DNA of 58,784 nt from Lachnospiraceae bacterium (lineage in GTDB: Bacteria > Bacillota > Clostridia > Lachnospirales > Lachnospiraceae). This document shows positions 34,161 through 42,698 of the stretch, in pieces. How positions within the stretch are numbered: the first letter of the stretch is position 1; each line of letters starts with the position of its first letter. The position numbers and the translations under genes are program-made. The notes beneath the pieces were generated by a model that saw only the letters and a program-made list of their open reading frames with translations, did not search any database and had not been told where the DNA came from. Location of the stretch: the NCBI GenBank assembly GCA_024683645.1, contig JAIKYA010000067.1, positions 1 through 58,784 on the forward strand. The letters are read 5' to 3'.

Positions 34161-34189
34161 ATCATATAACGTACGAAGAGGAAAATCAA
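34161..34189 (-). promoter_or_regulatory. Promoter of thiN
   Basis: On the minus strand TTGATT (34184-34189), a 17-nt spacer and TATGAT (34161-34166), then seven bases (TACTGTC) to the ATG. Confidence 0.55.
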
Positions 34190-34228
34190 CAAAGAAGCGC
34201 AGTCGTAGAAGGTTTTGAAAATCCTGCC

Positions 34229-34257
34229 TTGCATTGAAGGCACACTCGGGATAAAAT
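34229..34257 (+). promoter_or_regulatory. Promoter of the EAL gene and probably the fucosidase
   Basis: TTGCAT (34229-34234), 17 nt, TAAAAT (34252-34257). The expected start near 34264 gives a leader of about 58 nt before the ATG at 34322. Confidence 0.6.
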
Positions 34258-34321
34258 AGTTGAAATATCTCCGCAGATGGACGGGCGGGATAAGCTTAAG
34301 CAAAACCGGAGGATTTCCGAA

Positions 34322-35029
34322 ATGATCTATTATGACCATCTACCCTTGGATAAGGATATACTGAAAGCGCTCAGGGAACTTTCCGTCAATTATGTTTTCC
34401 AGCCGATATTTCAGGCGGACGGGGAGACCGTTTTTGCGTGGGAGGCACTGATGCGTCCGACCGACATGACGGTTACTGAACTTATAGAAAAATATTCGAA
34501 GGAGGACAAGCTCCATGTCCTGGAGGTGGCTACATTTTTCGGAGCCATGCAGGCCTATTTCCTGAGAGGGTATCAGGAGCGGGTTTCGATCAACTCATTT
34601 CCGTCTGACTGTATGAGAAGCGAGGAGGCAGATGCCTTTCTGGAGTATTTCGGGGAAGAGATACGGGGAAGGATGATCATAGAGAATCTGGAATACCCTT
34701 ATTTTTCAAGAGAAAACTGGGAAGAAAAGGATAAGTCGGTCAGATTCATGGATAACCTGATGAGTGTGGATGATTATGGAAGCGGGATAAACGATCTCGA
34801 AATGGTGGCTATCATGAATCCCGATATAGTAAAGCTCGACAGGGCTCTGATCAGTGGGATAGATCATATAAAAGAAAAACAGGAAACGGTAAAACAGTGT
34901 GTACTGGACTTTCACTCACAAGGCATACTTGTAGTTGCCGAGGGAGTGGAGGAAAAGGAAGAATTTGACTTTCTTGTGGGCCTCGGAGTAGATCTGTATC
35001 AGGGCTATTATCTGGCCAGACCGGCTTAA
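34322..35029 (+). CDS. EAL-domain cyclic-di-GMP phosphodiesterase
   Basis: This 235-residue protein is a single EAL domain without sensor or GGDEF part. The catalytic signature is kept: WEALMRP (EALxR) at about 40, SINSFPSD with the metal-binding Asn, IIENLEYP with the Glu, SVDDYGSG (DDFGTG block), IVKLDRALI with the Lys, VAEGVEE, and GYYLARP at the end. It is therefore likely to hydrolyse cyclic di-GMP. The start at 34322 is chosen because CGGAGG lies 8 nt upstream; an ATG at 34277 has no such site. It is 16 bases from the fucosidase gene, which suggests a shared transcript. Confidence 0.88.
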   Translation: MIYYDHLPLDKDILKALRELSVNYVFQPIFQADGETVFAWEALMRPTDMTVTELIEKYSKEDKLHVLEVATFFGAMQAYFLRGYQERVSINSFPSDCMRSEEADAFLEYFGEEIRGRMIIENLEYPYFSRENWEEKDKSVRFMDNLMSVDDYGSGINDLEMVAIMNPDIVKLDRALISGIDHIKEKQETVKQCVLDFHSQGILVVAEGVEEKEEFDFLVGLGVDLYQGYYLARPA

Positions 35030-35045
35030 ACCGTAAGGAGTAAAG

Positions 35046-37325
35046 ATGGAACATATTCTGAGATACACTAAGGAAGCGGCAGACTTTAATGAGGCGCTGC
35101 CGATAGGCAACGGACGTATCGGCGGTATGGTATACGGAAGGGTCCTCAGAGAGACGGTGGGACTTAACGAAGATTCCGTATGGTCCGGAGGAATGAGAAA
35201 CCGTGTTAATCCCGATGCGCAGGAAGGCCTGGCGGAAGTAAGGGAGCTGTTACGGCACGGGGACATACCGGCGGCGGAAAAGACAGCATTTGAAAAGATG
35301 CAGGGGATCAATCCGAACTGCAGGCATTATATGCCTCTCGGTGATCTTGGCATTGATTTTTTTTACTTTATGGAAAATACCTCCGCAATCGGGAACATAG
35401 AGACGGACGGATACGAAAGAAAGCTTGATATCTCCGAGGCTGTATCGTATGTGGAATATAAGGCCGGGGATGTTACATACAGAAGGGAGTATTTCATCTC
35501 CGCGCCCGGCAATGTGCTGGCTGTGCATGTCTCGGCAGATAAGCCGGGAAAGATAAACCTTGATGCCGGGATAGACGGCCGTGATGATGAGTATGACGAC
35601 AACCGTCCCTGTGCGGATAACATGATAATGATTACGGGAGGTACGGGATCGGCTGACGGCATATTCTTTGCTGCCGTGCTTTCGGGCAGCTGCAGCGGCG
35701 GCAGCTTAAGGACTGTAGGTAAAAAGCTGAGGATAAGGGAGGCTGACAGCGCAACGCTTTATGTGAGTGCGCGAACGAGCTTCTATGAATGTGATCGGGG
35801 CGGAGCGGATCCTTTGGATAAAAGCTTTGAAACAAAGGCGATCGCAGATGTGAGAGCCGCACTGGGAAAAGAGTATGAAAGCCTGAAAGCAGAGCATATT
35901 GCCGACTACAGAAAGCTGTATGACCGGGTCAGACTGGATCTTTGCGGCGAAGACCGGCAGAGCCTTACGACCGATGAGCGTCTGGAAAGATTTAAAGATG
36001 AGACAAACCGTGACAACGGTCTGATGGAACTGTATTTTAATTTCGGAAGGTATCTGATGATATCGGGCAGCAGGACAGGGACGCAGCCGCTGAACCTGCA
36101 GGGCATATGGAACAAGGATATGAAGCCTGCCTGGGGCAGCAAATATACCGTAAACATAAACACGGAGATGAATTACTGGCCCGCGGAGAGCTGCAATCTG
36201 AGCGAATGCCATGAGCCGCTGTTTGAACTGCTCGGGAGGGTATGCAAAAACGGACGGAAGATGGCAAAAGAAATGTACGGTATCGATAAAGGTTTTGTAT
36301 GCCATCACAATACCGATATATGGGGCGATGCCGCGCCGGTGGATGAGTGGATACCGGCGACGATCTGGCCTATGAGCGGAGCCTGGCTGGCGCTGCACGT
36401 TTATCAGCATTACGAGTATACGCAGGATACGGAGTTTTTAGCAAAAAACTATTATCTTTTGAAAGAGGCTGCCGAATTCTTTACGGAGTTTCTGATACCG
36501 GATGAGGAAGGACGGCTGATAACCTCACCTTCCGTGTCACCGGAGAATACATACAAAACGGACAGGGGAGTAACAGGCTGTCTGTGTATGGGACCCTCCA
36601 TGGATTCGCAGATAATCACCGTGCTTTTTGAAGCGGTGATAAAGAGTGCGGCCATACTTGATAAGGATGAAGAATTTGCCTCAAAACTTTCTGAAATGTT
36701 AAAGAAGATACCGGCTCCGGAGATCGGGAAGTACGGTCAGATAAAGGAATGGGCGGTAGACTATGACGAGGTGGAGCCGGGACACCGGCATATCTCCCAG
36801 CTTTTTGCACTGCATCCCGCCGATCTGATCACGCCTGCGAAAACACCGGAGCTTGCAAAAGCGGCAAAGGCCACTCTTGAGCGGAGGCTCTCGCATGGCG
36901 GAGGACATACCGGCTGGAGCAGGGCCTGGATCGCAAATATGTGGGCGCGGCTGTATGAGAGCGATATGGTGTATGAGAACCTGCATAAACTGCTGGGCCT
37001 GTCTACGAACAGGAACATGTTTGATAACCATCCGCCTTTCCAGATAGACGGTAATTTCGGCGGGACTTCCGCGATCGCGGAAGCGCTGCTGCAATGCACG
37101 GGCGGAGAGATCATCCTGCTTCCGGCACTCCCTTCGCAGTGGAAGGACGGAAGCGTATGCGGCCTTAAGGCAAAGGGAAACGTGAGCATTGATATCAGCT
37201 GGAAGGACGGGAAACTGACACAGGCAAGGCTTGCTTCTGCAGCAGGAGGGGATTACCGCATACGTTACGGAGGTGAAACAAGGAATGTGACACTTGGCGG
37301 CGGCAGTGTTTTTTTGTGGACATAG
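35046..37325 (+). CDS. GH95 alpha-L-fucosidase
   Basis: This 759-residue enzyme has the three GH95 parts: an N-terminal beta domain (NEALPIGNGRIGGMVYG at about 15-31), an (alpha/alpha)6 barrel, and a C-terminal beta domain. NINTEMNYWPAESCNL carries the two catalytic Asn residues known from the Bifidobacterium 1,2-alpha-L-fucosidase, SPSVSPEN carries the general acid Glu, and FQIDGNFGGTSAIAEA carries the conserved Asp. There is no signal peptide, so it should act in the cytoplasm on imported fucosylated oligosaccharides or plant glycans. SD TAAGGAG precedes the ATG. No sugar transporter lies beside it. Confidence 0.92.
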   Translation: MEHILRYTKEAADFNEALPIGNGRIGGMVYGRVLRETVGLNEDSVWSGGMRNRVNPDAQEGLAEVRELLRHGDIPAAEKTAFEKMQGINPNCRHYMPLGDLGIDFFYFMENTSAIGNIETDGYERKLDISEAVSYVEYKAGDVTYRREYFISAPGNVLAVHVSADKPGKINLDAGIDGRDDEYDDNRPCADNMIMITGGTGSADGIFFAAVLSGSCSGGSLRTVGKKLRIREADSATLYVSARTSFYECDRGGADPLDKSFETKAIADVRAALGKEYESLKAEHIADYRKLYDRVRLDLCGEDRQSLTTDERLERFKDETNRDNGLMELYFNFGRYLMISGSRTGTQPLNLQGIWNKDMKPAWGSKYTVNINTEMNYWPAESCNLSECHEPLFELLGRVCKNGRKMAKEMYGIDKGFVCHHNTDIWGDAAPVDEWIPATIWPMSGAWLALHVYQHYEYTQDTEFLAKNYYLLKEAAEFFTEFLIPDEEGRLITSPSVSPENTYKTDRGVTGCLCMGPSMDSQIITVLFEAVIKSAAILDKDEEFASKLSEMLKKIPAPEIGKYGQIKEWAVDYDEVEPGHRHISQLFALHPADLITPAKTPELAKAAKATLERRLSHGGGHTGWSRAWIANMWARLYESDMVYENLHKLLGLSTNRNMFDNHPPFQIDGNFGGTSAIAEALLQCTGGEIILLPALPSQWKDGSVCGLKAKGNVSIDISWKDGKLTQARLASAAGGDYRIRYGGETRNVTLGGGSVFLWT

Positions 37326-37345
37326 CTCCTGAAGTATAGTAAAAT
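37317..37345 (+). promoter_or_regulatory. Promoter-like pair ahead of the chemoreceptor operon
   Basis: TGGACA (37317-37322), 17 nt, TAAAAT (37340-37345), overlapping the 3' end of the fucosidase gene. The expected transcript start (about 37352) lies just before the hairpin at 37354, so a transcript from here would meet a terminator-like structure at its very 5' end. Confidence 0.5.
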
Positions 37346-37353
37346 AAATCAAC

Positions 37354-37384
37354 GGATGAGCAGCATCTGTTCATCCTTTTTTTT
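37354..37384 (+). terminator. Terminator behind the fucosidase, ahead of the chemoreceptor operon
   Basis: GGATGA (37354-37359) and TCATCC (37371-37376), with CAG/CTG pairs inside, are followed by eight T. Confidence 0.75.
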
Positions 37385-37390
37385 ACTTAA

Positions 37391-37411
37391 GCGGGATGCG
37401 CATTCGCGCGA
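37391..37411 (+). repeat. Second copy of the GCGGGATGC..TCGCGCGA motif
   Basis: GCGGGATGCGCATTCGCGCG and a final A match the motif at 5429-5449 in 19 of 21 positions (differences A/G and C/T). It lies 27 nt before the chemoreceptor start, between the terminator and the ribosome-binding site. Confidence 0.5.
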
Positions 37412-37438
37412 AAAAAAGCAGATATAAGGAGGTAGGGG

Positions 37439-39184
37439 ATGAAGTGGTTAAATAATATCAGTGTCAGAGCGAAGCTTCTTCTTATTTCGGTTCCGCTGGC
37501 TATTGCTCTTCTGGCTTCGATCATAGTGATGGCGAGCGAGATGAAGCAGGTGGAAAAACAGGTCACTGAGATCTACTACGATGTTCTGTATACCGCAAGT
37601 TCGGCGCTTGTAAACGGCGACAGGGATTTCTACCAGTCGCTGATAGGAGCTACGGGCTACCGTGAACTCAGTAAAACGGAAGGCATAGACAAATCCATAG
37701 TCGACGGTTATCTCAATGATTATTATTCAAATTCCGCTCAGGTACTGGAGCGCATCGGTGTTGCGATCGAGGCGGCATCCCGTGATGAGAGGCTTTACCG
37801 GGAGATGAAGACCTCATCGGGCTATACATTAGAGGAAATGGAAGACATCTTCAAAAAGGATTTTGAAACCTGGGGTACTTCATATAATGTTGCCGCGGGA
37901 GTCGGAGACTGGTCGGATTTCAACCTGAAATTTGACAATGCCAGAGGACGCATAAATGAGATGCAGGAACTGGTTGAGGAATGGGCCGGTCAGGAGTACG
38001 AGCGTCTTCAGCATATGATCGCCAATAAGATCATAGCTGTGTCCCTGGTATTCGGCCTGCTGATGCTGCTGATCGCGATAACGGTGATAAGTGCCATCAG
38101 GATGCTGAGGATAGGAATAAAGACAGTGACGAATAACCTGGATGAACTGGCTCAGGGCAATCTGAACGTCTCCTTCCCTGAAGAGAACGATATAGGAAAG
38201 GATGATATAGGAGCCATTACCAGAAGTGCCAAGATGCTTTCGGATAAGCTGAGTGAGGTCATGGGCAAGTCCAATGAGATGGCGGGCGAGCTGACCAGAT
38301 CGGGGACCGAGCTGGCCGATTCCGCAAACCAGGCTGTTCTGGCTTCCGGGCAGGTGACGGATGCCGTGACCGAGATCTCAAAGGGCGCCATTTCACAGGC
38401 GGAAAGCGTGGAAGCCGCTGCCGGAGATACGGACGACATGGGAAGGAATATAGAGAACATAGCAGGTGACGTAAGTGAGATGGACCGCTATGTGGAAGAG
38501 ATGAAGGAAGCCTGTGACAAGGCCATGAGCGCTCTTGACAGACTGATACAGCAGAGCAGTGAAGTGACTGCCTCCGTTAAGGAGATAGGCGATACCATAA
38601 GCTCCACCAACGAATCCGCAAAGTCCATATCGGATTTCACACAGGCCATCACGGATATAGCGACTCAGACCAACCTGCTCTCGCTGAACGCGTCGATAGA
38701 GGCGGCCAGGGCAGGCGATGCGGGCCGCGGTTTTGCGGTTGTCGCAGATGAGATAAGGGCACTGGCCGATCAGTCTTCACGCAGTGCTGACGAGATCAAA
38801 ACCATCGTTAATACTCTGCTTAAGGATGCGGCATCATCGGTGGCCGTTATGGAAAAACTGAACGATTCCTTCGGGGTACAGGCAAAGCAGCTTGATGATA
38901 CGAAGAACAATATGGAGACCATGAGCGTCAACGTCGACAAGGTGAAGGATACTTCTGCGGATATCACGGGACGTGTAGCTGAGCTTAATGAAGAAAAGAA
39001 CGATCTGATGGAGATCATCTCGGATCTGTCGGCTATATCGGAAGAGAATGCGGCGTCAACGGAGGAGACCAATGCTTCTATGGAGGAACTTAACGCAACA
39101 TTCACGATGATCGGCGAATCCGCATTGAAACTGCAGACACTGGCATCAGACCTTACTGATACCATCAGTTATTTCAGGGTATAA
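37439..39184 (+). CDS. Methyl-accepting chemotaxis protein
   Basis: The 581-residue receptor has a membrane segment at about 13-33, an outer helical sensor (about 34-198), a second segment (about 199-222), a HAMP domain and a long signalling coiled coil. The hairpin tip reads [35 protein letters not shown] in the family pattern (shown here in part: [15 protein letters not shown]), where CheA and CheW would bind. A perfect TAAGGAGG precedes the ATG. No cheA, cheW or methylation genes are nearby. Instead it is followed after 3 bases by a response regulator and a LytS-type kinase, so it may signal to transcription rather than to a motor. Confidence 0.93.
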   Translation: MKWLNNISVRAKLLLISVPLAIALLASIIVMASEMKQVEKQVTEIYYDVLYTASSALVNGDRDFYQSLIGATGYRELSKTEGIDKSIVDGYLNDYYSNSAQVLERIGVAIEAASRDERLYREMKTSSGYTLEEMEDIFKKDFETWGTSYNVAAGVGDWSDFNLKFDNARGRINEMQELVEEWAGQEYERLQHMIANKIIAVSLVFGLLMLLIAITVISAIRMLRIGIKTVTNNLDELAQGNLNVSFPEENDIGKDDIGAITRSAKMLSDKLSEVMGKSNEMAGELTRSGTELADSANQAVLASGQVTDAVTEISKGAISQAESVEAAAGDTDDMGRNIENIAGDVSEMDRYVEEMKEACDKAMSALDRLIQQSSEVTASVKEIGDTISSTNESAKSISDFTQAITDIATQTNLLSLNASIEAARAGDAGRGFAVVADEIRALADQSSRSADEIKTIVNTLLKDAASSVAVMEKLNDSFGVQAKQLDDTKNNMETMSVNVDKVKDTSADITGRVAELNEEKNDLMEIISDLSAISEENAASTEETNASMEELNATFTMIGESALKLQTLASDLTDTISYFRV

Positions 39185-39187
39185 AAA

Positions 39188-40018
39188 ATGATAACGATCT
39201 CGGTAGATGATAAACTGACCATTGCCAGAGAAACGGCAAAACTGATGAAGGAGATAGAGCCGGATGGTGAGCATCTGGCGGTAAAGGATCCGGAAGAGGC
39301 ACTGAAGCTCATAGAGGAAAAGCATCCGGAGATAGTGTGGCTTGATATAGAGATGCCAAAGATCAACGGGCTTGAAATGGCCATGAAGATAAAGACCATC
39401 TCTCCGAAGAGCAACATCGTCTTTGTTACGGGACATTCGGAATATGCGCTGGATGCCCACCAGCTTCACGTGAGCGGTTTTGTGCTGAAGCCGGCCAGTG
39501 TGGAAAAGCTTCAGGCAGAGATAGATAATCTGCGGACGCCTATGGCTCCCAGAAGGAAGAGCAGGCTTTCCGTACAGTGTTTCGGAAACTTTGAGGCTTT
39601 CAATGAAAAAGGTGAACCTATACATTTTTCCAGACAGAAAGCCAAGGAGACCCTTGCTTATCTGATAGACAGGCGCGGTGCGGGAGTGAGCGTAAACGAG
39701 CTGTGTACCGCACTCTGGGAAGAGAGAGAGGCTGATACCGGATTAAAGGCACAGTGCAGAGCCCTGCTGAGGAGCCTAAAGCTGGACCTCAGAAAAGAGG
39801 GCGTGGAAGATATCATACACAAGGACTGGAATTCCTGGAGTATCGACCAGTCCAAGATAGACTGCGATTATTACGATTTCCTGAAAGGAAGTCCGGCTGC
39901 GGTAAATCTGTTCCAGGGAGAGTACATGACCCAGTATTACTGGGCGGAGATGCGCATAGGCAATCTCTATGATATGTCCGAGGAATACATTGAAGCGGGC
40001 AGAGGTGGAGACTGGTGA
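39188..40018 (+). CDS. Response regulator with SARP/BTAD-like C-terminal part
   Basis: The receiver domain (about 1-120) has the acidic pair D7/D8, the phospho-acceptor D53 in WLDIEMP, T81 and K101 (VLKP), so it should be phosphorylated. Residues about 128-225 form an OmpR/SARP-type winged helix: VQCFGNFEAFNEKGEPIHF, then RQKAKETLAYLIDRRG, as in regulators whose effector domain senses or binds as SARP proteins do. The tail (about 230-276) is short, so the bacterial transcriptional activation repeat region is reduced. It is coupled to the next gene by a 4-base overlap and probably receives phosphate from the kinase at 40716. Confidence 0.85.
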   Translation: MITISVDDKLTIARETAKLMKEIEPDGEHLAVKDPEEALKLIEEKHPEIVWLDIEMPKINGLEMAMKIKTISPKSNIVFVTGHSEYALDAHQLHVSGFVLKPASVEKLQAEIDNLRTPMAPRRKSRLSVQCFGNFEAFNEKGEPIHFSRQKAKETLAYLIDRRGAGVSVNELCTALWEEREADTGLKAQCRALLRSLKLDLRKEGVEDIIHKDWNSWSIDQSKIDCDYYDFLKGSPAAVNLFQGEYMTQYYWAEMRIGNLYDMSEEYIEAGRGGDW

Positions 40019-40719
40019 AACGCGTCAATAAGAAAACCCTGAAAGACCTGACGGTCCTGATGCCGGCATGCTTTGCGAGTACCCTGCTTTTTTTCGTACT
40101 TATGAACATGAGCGATCTGTTCACAAAGGATCCAGCTATAAGGAGCCTTTTGTGTGTTATAGTCTTTTCGGCGGATATGCTCTTCCTTGTGCTCTTTATG
40201 AGCTGCATATATGGGATAAGAAGCCTGCATGAAGATTTCAGCACGGTATGGCTTCTGCTTTTTTTTCGCATACTTCTGATCTTCGCAGCGCTGCTGCTCA
40301 GTGAACTGGGATATCTTTCGGAGTTTTATGAGAAGCGTGATACGATGGTGTCTGCGGCATATCTGGCAGAGAATGCGTCGCTTATGTGTTTTGTATTTGC
40401 CTACAAGATAATGACCACTGCTTTTGCGCGTCTGCTTGAAAAGAGCGGAGTGGAAAAACAGGCGTTAAAATACAGAAAAGGCGCGATACTGTATCTGTCG
40501 ATCGGGGTGGCAGCAGTACTTTTTTCGGCAGCAGCCCTCTTTGTCCCGGGTGAAGGCAGAACGGCCATAATGGCCGGTGTGTTCAAAACCGCCGGCACAG
40601 TAACGAAACTTGCTGTGATACTTCTGCAGATCCCCATATATCTTGCGATCCGTGATGCCATCGGTACAGTCTGGAGAACAAGGCTTGAGAGAGAGCAGGA
40701 AGGGAGACGGATCAGATGA
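40015..40719 (+). CDS. Unknown six-segment membrane protein
   Basis: I do not recognise a named family. The 234-residue protein has about six hydrophobic segments and a basic, cytoplasmic C-terminus (RTRLEREQEGRRIR). The topology resembles the membrane half of the kinase encoded next to it (40716), suggesting a sensor partner or a duplicated sensor module. The GTG start overlaps the regulator stop, and its stop overlaps the kinase start, by four bases each. Confidence 0.75.
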   Translation: MKRVNKKTLKDLTVLMPACFASTLLFFVLMNMSDLFTKDPAIRSLLCVIVFSADMLFLVLFMSCIYGIRSLHEDFSTVWLLLFFRILLIFAALLLSELGYLSEFYEKRDTMVSAAYLAENASLMCFVFAYKIMTTAFARLLEKSGVEKQALKYRKGAILYLSIGVAAVLFSAAALFVPGEGRTAIMAGVFKTAGTVTKLAVILLQIPIYLAIRDAIGTVWRTRLEREQEGRRIR

Positions 40720-41948
40720 ACGGAGGTCTGCTTCTTTTCAATACTTCCGCATCTCTTTTATCCGCGGTGCTGCTGGTCTTTCTTATCCTGGCATCCTTTG
40801 GCAGGACCAGAGAGACAGACAGCGCAGGCTATTTTCACACGGGGCTGCTCTTTTTGATGCTGGCACTCTTTCTGGGGGAAGCGGGTGAATGCCTCACAGC
40901 GGATTTCTGTTCGCGGAAGCTGATCGACAGGGAGTATTCGCTCCTGCTCTCAAAACTGGCTTCCGGAATATTCGTATCAATGTCTAATATCGCATTCAGC
41001 ATATACATCTGCGGAGGGGCGGATAAGAAGGGAACGGTGAAGCTGCCCGTGGCGCTGATCGCGATACTGGCCATACTTTATATCCCGGTGCAGATCGTAT
41101 TCGGTGCCGGCATGGATATATATCCTGTATTCGGTGCGTTTCAGCTCTTTATCAGTTTCATATATGTGATCTTCAGCCTCGGAGCCGAAAACCGCCGGCT
41201 GTGGCTCGGTGCGGCCGTGCTGCTTCCCATATCCATGCATGTGCTGGAAATAGTGATCCCGTATCTGAGGCTTACGGCCTTTGGTATGACACTGATGTAC
41301 CAGATAGCGTATATGAATTATCAGGTACAGACCGAGAACGAGCTGATGCAGAGGGATATAGAACTGGCTGATACGAAGGTGAGGCTTCTGATGCAGCAGA
41401 TATCACCGCATTTTATCTTTAACTCTCTGCAGGTGATACAGGGACTGTGTGATGATGAACCGGAAAAAGTAAAACCGGCTATCGCACATTTTTCCGAATA
41501 TTTAAGGGGAAATCTGGAATCACTTACCGCCAACGAACTGATACCTTTTAAACGCGAACTTGAACATACGGGAGAGTATATAAAGCTGGAACAGCTGAGC
41601 GACGGAAGGGAATTCGAGGTTGAATACAGACTGGGAGCGGAGGATTTCATGATGCCGCCGCTGATACTCCAGCCCATAGTGGAGAACGCCATAAGATACG
41701 GTATAGGTACGCATTCAAAAGGCGGCCGCATAGTAGTGGAGACCGAAGAAGATGCGTATCAGATAGTGATAAGGGTGAGCGATGACGGACAGGGCGACGA
41801 TCATTCCACCGAAAAACAGAAGAACAGACAGAGTGTGGGACTTAAGAACATAAAGGGCAGGCTGCAGGCCCAGTGCGGCGGACGTCTTATCATAGATAAG
41901 AGAGAAGACGGGACCACCGTAAGCGTATTGATGCCGAAAAAAAAGTGA
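40716..41948 (+). CDS. LytS/YesM-type membrane sensor histidine kinase
   Basis: The 410-residue protein has six N-terminal membrane segments (about 1-200). A coiled coil leads to the His_kinase domain with the acceptor histidine in QQISPHFIFNSLQVIQGL (about 233), and then an HATPase domain with the N-box LQPIVENAIRYG and the G-box VSDDGQGDD. It probably phosphorylates the regulator encoded at 39188. It closes the four-gene chemoreceptor-regulator-membrane protein-kinase operon, all genes joined by overlaps or a 3-base gap. Confidence 0.92.
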   Translation: MNGGLLLFNTSASLLSAVLLVFLILASFGRTRETDSAGYFHTGLLFLMLALFLGEAGECLTADFCSRKLIDREYSLLLSKLASGIFVSMSNIAFSIYICGGADKKGTVKLPVALIAILAILYIPVQIVFGAGMDIYPVFGAFQLFISFIYVIFSLGAENRRLWLGAAVLLPISMHVLEIVIPYLRLTAFGMTLMYQIAYMNYQVQTENELMQRDIELADTKVRLLMQQISPHFIFNSLQVIQGLCDDEPEKVKPAIAHFSEYLRGNLESLTANELIPFKRELEHTGEYIKLEQLSDGREFEVEYRLGAEDFMMPPLILQPIVENAIRYGIGTHSKGGRIVVETEEDAYQIVIRVSDDGQGDDHSTEKQKNRQSVGLKNIKGRLQAQCGGRLIIDKREDGTTVSVLMPKKK

Positions 41949-41949
41949 G

Positions 41950-41968
41950 TGCTTCACTTTTGCTACGC
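41950..41968 (+). promoter_or_regulatory. 19-nt promoter-proximal box, copy 1
   Basis: TGCTTCACTTTTGCTACGC lies 56 nt before the start at 42024 and directly behind the kinase stop. The identical 19-mer is at 44772-44790. Similarity continues at the same spacing: 13 nt further comes ATGCAGATAA here and ATTGCAGCATAA in the other copy, where a -10 region would be. CCGGAT/ATCCGG (41970-41998) form an inverted repeat over this -10 region. It could be the -35 part of an alternative sigma factor promoter or an activator site. Confidence 0.6.
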
Positions 41969-42023
41969 ACCGGATGATAGAATGCAGATAATCCGGGAAA
42001 GAAGAAAGAAACGGAGGAGAAAA

Positions 42024-42695
42024 ATGCCGTCAGCCAGGAAGATGCTTATAGCAGGTAAGGAGTATACCGGAGAAGAGTTTAAGGCAAGACTTGAAGAGAA
42101 CAACTGGACAGCGGAGGATGACGAAAAGCTTATCGGAGCACTGTTTGAGAGTTATATGAAGGCACAGGAAGAAAATTCCAGAGTGAAGACTTATGAGACC
42201 CGGTCGGAACTGAAACGGGGGGAAGAATTATATACGCAGCTTCTGGAAAGCAGGCTGAGCCCGGAGAAGCAGGGAAAGCAGAAAAGAGAACTGCTCAGGG
42301 AAATCTGTAAATGGGAGAACATTGACGGAGAAGAAAAAAGAGCCATTGACGAATACCTGAATGCACTGGCATATACCGTTGTGCGTGAACGGCATGAGGC
42401 AGACAGGGAAGGCTTTGTGGAAAGCATGCAGTGGGCAGGCTGGAACCGCCCGGGAGATAAAAGCTTTCTTGAAAAACTATATGATGAGCGTATTGACAGG
42501 GACGGAAATATCAATAAAGAATTCGATGCGTTTTTAAGCGGCCTGGACAGAGAGGCCGGAGGCTTATCAGGCGACAGGGAAGAAATATATAAAAAACTTA
42601 AGACAATACTTGAAAAAATACCCGAGGGAGAACGCAGCACAGAGCAGAAAGAGCTTCTTGCGACTGCTCTGGCAGGCAGGCCCGGGACGGAGTGA
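42024..42695 (+). CDS. Unknown charged helical protein (candidate secretion substrate 1)
   Basis: I do not recognise this 223-residue protein. The start is set by ACGGAGGAG 5-8 nt upstream of MPSARKM; a longer frame from 41949 would run through the promoter box. It has no signal peptide or membrane segment, is about one third charged, and is helical throughout. WTAEDDEKLIGALFESYM and KSFLEKLYDERIDRDGNI could be two small helical modules. It is the first gene behind the first 19-nt box and is followed after 3 bases by another charged protein. Its place ahead of a T4SS locus makes a secreted effector or an effector chaperone possible, but that is inference. Confidence 0.7.
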   Translation: MPSARKMLIAGKEYTGEEFKARLEENNWTAEDDEKLIGALFESYMKAQEENSRVKTYETRSELKRGEELYTQLLESRLSPEKQGKQKRELLREICKWENIDGEEKRAIDEYLNALAYTVVRERHEADREGFVESMQWAGWNRPGDKSFLEKLYDERIDRDGNINKEFDAFLSGLDREAGGLSGDREEIYKKLKTILEKIPEGERSTEQKELLATALAGRPGTE

Positions 42696-42698
42696 TCA

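Noticed and set aside
40015-40719. Frameshifted half of the adjacent kinase
   Set aside because: It has its own complete six-segment layout, start and stop, and the kinase has a full membrane part of its own.
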